Assembly (NCBI GenBank): GCA_012295275.1
Contig: CM022676.1
Span: 17,526,916 to 17,546,915 of the forward strand
Reading direction: 5' to 3'
DNA: 20,000 bases
From: Chrysomallon squamiferum
Taxonomy: Eukaryota > Mollusca > Gastropoda > Neomphalida > Peltospiridae
The translations under genes and the position numbers were made by a program. The notes under the pieces are model-generated. The model was given only the letters and a program-made list of their open reading frames with translations. It searched no databases and was not told the origin of the DNA. Shown one piece after another: positions 17,326 to 20,000 of the stretch. Numbering within the stretch: position 1 is the stretch's first letter; every line of letters starts with the position of its first letter.

Positions 17326-17664
17326 TTACATTTAGATTTAGTAACTGAAATACACACATACAGTCATGTTAACATGTATATTTAGTAACTGAAATACACA
17401 CATATAGTCATGTTAACATTTAGATTTAGTAACTGAAATACACACAGTCATGTTAACATTTAGATTTAGTAACTGAAATACACACATACAGTCATGTTAA
17501 CATTTAGATTTAGTAACTGAAATACACACATACAGTCATGTTTTAACTGAAATACACACATAGAGTCATGTTAACATTTAGAAGTAGTAACTGAAATACA
17601 CACATACAGTCATGTTAACATTTAGAAGTAGTAACTGAAATACACACATACAGTCATGTTAACT
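17326..17664. repeat. 44-bp minisatellite, eight units
   Basis: Eight units contain aactgaaatacacaca, then tacagtcatgttaacat and tttagatttagt. Units 3, 5 and 6 are shortened, and units 6 and 7 share an aagtag variant, so variants have spread between neighbours. The array starts 24 bp after the donor of the island at 17190-17301. Confidence 0.93.
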
Positions 17665-18046
17665 TAGTGCATTAATGTCAAAAATGTGAATGCTACATAG
17701 TAAAATTATTTGATCCATACTTCAAACTTGATTTATTCAAACTTCTGTTAAAGTCAGATGTCCCCTGTCAATACTTTAGCTAACATTTAAATAATGATTT
17801 GCTTTTGTTTCCAGTGAATGAAAGGATTATCAATGATACAGTTTTGTTTTGTTTTTATTACTTTACCGGATAAACTAGACATGCTGACCAGAAAAATGTC
17901 AAATAATTAAGTCACAACCCATTTGAATCATACCTAATCTTTATTTCACATGTAGAATTGTATAATCCACATTAATATTGTTCATAGAACTCTGAATATT
18001 ATTTTATTTTAATTACAAGTTTTACTCTTTTTTAAATTTTCTTCAG

Positions 18047-18179
18047 GTTCTTTTATCATGAGCTTGGTTTGAGAATGAAAGAAAACACGTGAGAAGTGAT
18101 ATCCGCTGATTCTAAATCACTTGTCAAATTTGCCTCCAACTTCTTCAAGTTTGCTGATCACCCTGAACGAAGAAAATGA
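18047..18179 (+). pseudogene. Putative terminal exon, one frame broken by a single stop
   Basis: After a good acceptor (tttaaattttcttcag) one frame reads FFYHELGLRMKENT, a TGA at 18090-18092, then EVISADSKSLVKFASNFFKF and ADHPERRK to TGA at 18177-18179. Both halves look protein-like in the same frame, so the first TGA may be a disabling mutation, or the real C-terminus lies at the first TGA and the rest is 3' untranslated. Neither half is recognised. Downstream there is no clear AATAAA polyadenylation signal within about 100 bp. Confidence 0.28.
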
Positions 18180-18483
18180 AACATCTCAACAACAAATATG
18201 AACAACAAAATTCTTGGATAAATTTGAAAGCTTTTAATAACATATTAAAAACATTACTTGTGTGAATCATGGACTGTTCTTATTGAAGAATCTATAACAT
18301 TGAATTTAGATTCAAAGTCACTGTGTTGTTGATGAAAGATATAATCATATGTAGACAGTACACAGAATGTTTGAACCAGACACAGCACCAAGTACAGTCA
18401 AGTCTATAAAAAAAAAATATTTAACAAAATCACTAATGCTAGAAATCCGTAACTGTTGCAAATTTTATGGTTCAAGGGAGATA
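18180..18483. other. AT-rich non-coding stretch
   Basis: Could be 3' untranslated sequence of the island ending at 18179, but no polyadenylation signal is convincing. The ORF from 18367 runs into the tetranucleotide repeat and is not called. Confidence 0.3.
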
Positions 18484-18561
18484 AATTTATTTATTTATTT
18501 ATTCATTCATACATTCATTCATTCATTCATTCATTTGATTTTTTATTTATTTATTTTTTAT
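18484..18561. repeat. (TTTA)n-(ATTC)n-(TTTA)n compound microsatellite
   Basis: TTTA units flank a core of about seven ATTC units. Confidence 0.92.
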
Positions 18562-19623
18562 TTTAAAGAATAATCAACTTAATCACGTAATCCAAATATA
18601 AAATTACAAAGAATACGAAAATTTCTGTTAAAGATTAAAAAGAACAAAACAAAGTATGCTAATAAAACATAAAGTGGAAGATGATATGTTGTTTGTAAAC
18701 TATATCATTACGAAATTTTCTTAATGAATAATTTGCAGATCACATTAGCTGTCAAATTGTTTTTTTAACATTTAATGTTTTTTGTAACCAAATGTCTTCA
18801 AATTATTATTTTATTTTGTTAATATGCTTTTATTAACAAAACAGAAATCTTGGTACGTTTGTGCTTTATAGCACTCTCAGCTCTTCAAAGGCTTATGAAA
18901 CATTTTATACCATGTTTTTTCAAATTTCTTATTTAGGATTATTGCGTTTTCTGTTGTTTACTGCACATTTTTAGCTAGCATTTTCATCAGCTTGGGAAAC
19001 AATTTCATCAGAGTGAGGAATATTTTTATTTACATAGTTTTTAAATAACAGTAGAAGTTATAGATGTAATTGTGGAGATAGTGATACAAATAATAGTTAC
19101 ACCGACAGACAGATATAAGCATGTTTTAATATTATGACTGAGTTAAGGAAACAAGTCTGCACTGATTTCAGTATTCTACACCTGGTTTATGTTTAACAAA
19201 GATCTTTTTTATGGATTTCCCTGCAAATGAACACATGGATATTAATATTAATTTGCTATTTTGAAAACAAATGTAAATCATTTTGATATTTTTATAATAT
19301 TTAAATAGTTTATTCACATCTATGAGTTTATTTATATATCTCTGTCTGTATGTCTGTCTGTCTGAGTATTGTTATATTAAATACTAAGTTACATGTTGTG
19401 TCTGTTAAAGTCATGGCTCATAAAGCCATAATTCTATGGTTTATTTATTTATATATGCGTACATTGTTTATCCAAAATGTCTTCTTACTGCCTTGGATAT
19501 ATTTGAGTTGCTTAGTCCTAGCAACGTGATAACATTCATGGGATGGGAACTGAGAACTTGACTGTCTTTAGGATTAAAATGGAAACTATTATAAGGAGGC
19601 AAATAAATAAAGCATAGAGTTAT
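18562..19623. other. AT-rich non-coding stretch
   Basis: No supported gene. A small TGTC run lies near 19340-19364. The remainder is T-rich with no islands. Confidence 0.4.
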
Positions 19624-19645
19624 ATCTGTGTGTGTGTGTGTGTTT

Positions 19646-19720
<75 letters not shown>
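19624..19720. repeat. (TG)n-(GA)n microsatellite
   Basis: A short TG run followed by about 35 near-perfect GA units. Polypurine-polypyrimidine tracts of this kind can form triplex DNA; here that is only a possibility. Confidence 0.95.
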
Positions 19721-19723
<3 letters not shown>

Positions 19724-19749
19724 TAAGCAGTGGATATCTAAATAAAAAC

Positions 19750-19995
19750 ATGTACATAAATAAAACGGCAGAAATTGGAATAATCAGCCAAGTCGTGAAG
19801 CCGCTTTGTCTCTCAAAGGCGAGGTGCGAGCATTGTCACCAAAATTACAATAAAAGGAAACCTGAGCATGTCGAAAAGCCTGATTTGTTTTTACAGATAG
19901 GTTCTTTGTTCATGACAGGATTGATGATTATAATACCAGCGGTTCTTAACTACATTACTAACGTATTTTGTACCAATACTGCAGCAATAAAATAA
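19750..19995 (+). CDS. Terminal ORF, 81 codons, unrecognised
   Basis: ATG at 19750 with A at -3, TAA at 19993-19995, just inside the window edge. The first half is hydrophilic with the paired-Cys phrase ARCEHCHQNYNKRKPEH; the second half contains a hydrophobic stretch, LFMTGLMIIIPAVLNYITNV, long enough to span a membrane. A splice-acceptor-like tgtttttacag at 19887-19897 in the middle means the two halves may not be one exon. Composition is better than that of most ORFs here, but no family is recognised. Confidence 0.25.
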   Translation: MYINKTAEIGIISQVVKPLCLSKARCEHCHQNYNKRKPEHVEKPDLFLQIGSLFMTGLMIIIPAVLNYITNVFCTNTAAIK

Positions 19996-20000
19996 TAATA

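Overview
The window looks like AT-rich (by eye roughly 70% A+T) nuclear DNA from an animal, most likely an invertebrate. There is no bacterial-style gene packing, no long ORF, and abundant (AAT)n, (TA)n, (TTTA)n, (TAC)n and (GA)n microsatellites. Several minisatellites and short coding-like islands are bordered by GT/AG splice signals. A motif of the type gggagataa, which I associate with molluscan genomes from memory, occurs at about 18476 and in reverse complement at about 9899, so a mollusc is my best but weak guess. No rRNA, tRNA or CRISPR was seen, and no complete gene can be called.

Layout. 1-5500: mostly non-coding, with a 347-bp Tc1/mariner-type MITE at 855-1201, long (AAT)n and (TAC)n tracts, and one coding-like minus-strand ORF near 1.6 kb. 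5500-8400: a set of coding-like islands on the minus strand (7173-8370), several with good splice sites in compatible phase but with an in-frame stop in a glutamine run, next to a 47-48 bp minisatellite (8262-9045). 9700-10170: a duplicated block of about 100 bp and two strong splice donors on the plus strand; this may be a promoter or first-exon region lying between the minus-strand islands and the plus-strand ones. 10700-12600: small plus-strand islands, including a 54-bp Gly-X-Y (collagen-like) exon, interleaved with two more minisatellites.

13105-13580 (minus) holds a decayed DDE transposase (PIF-Harbinger/ISL2EU, DDE_Tnp_4-like), the best identified coding remnant here. At 14271-14691 (minus) lies a possible two-exon small gene. 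15300-18180 carries more coding-like pieces with splice signals on the plus strand and a fourth minisatellite (44 bp, 17326-17664). The last 1.8 kb is non-coding apart from a (TG)/(GA) tract and one terminal ORF.

The islands could be small exons of real genes with large AT-rich introns, or fossils of genes and transposons. Most contain a stop or do not join in phase, so the joins proposed here are hypotheses. I found no convincing new biological system. The most useful leads are the transposase remnant, the MITE, the collagen exon, and the minus-strand islands with their link to the 47-bp array.
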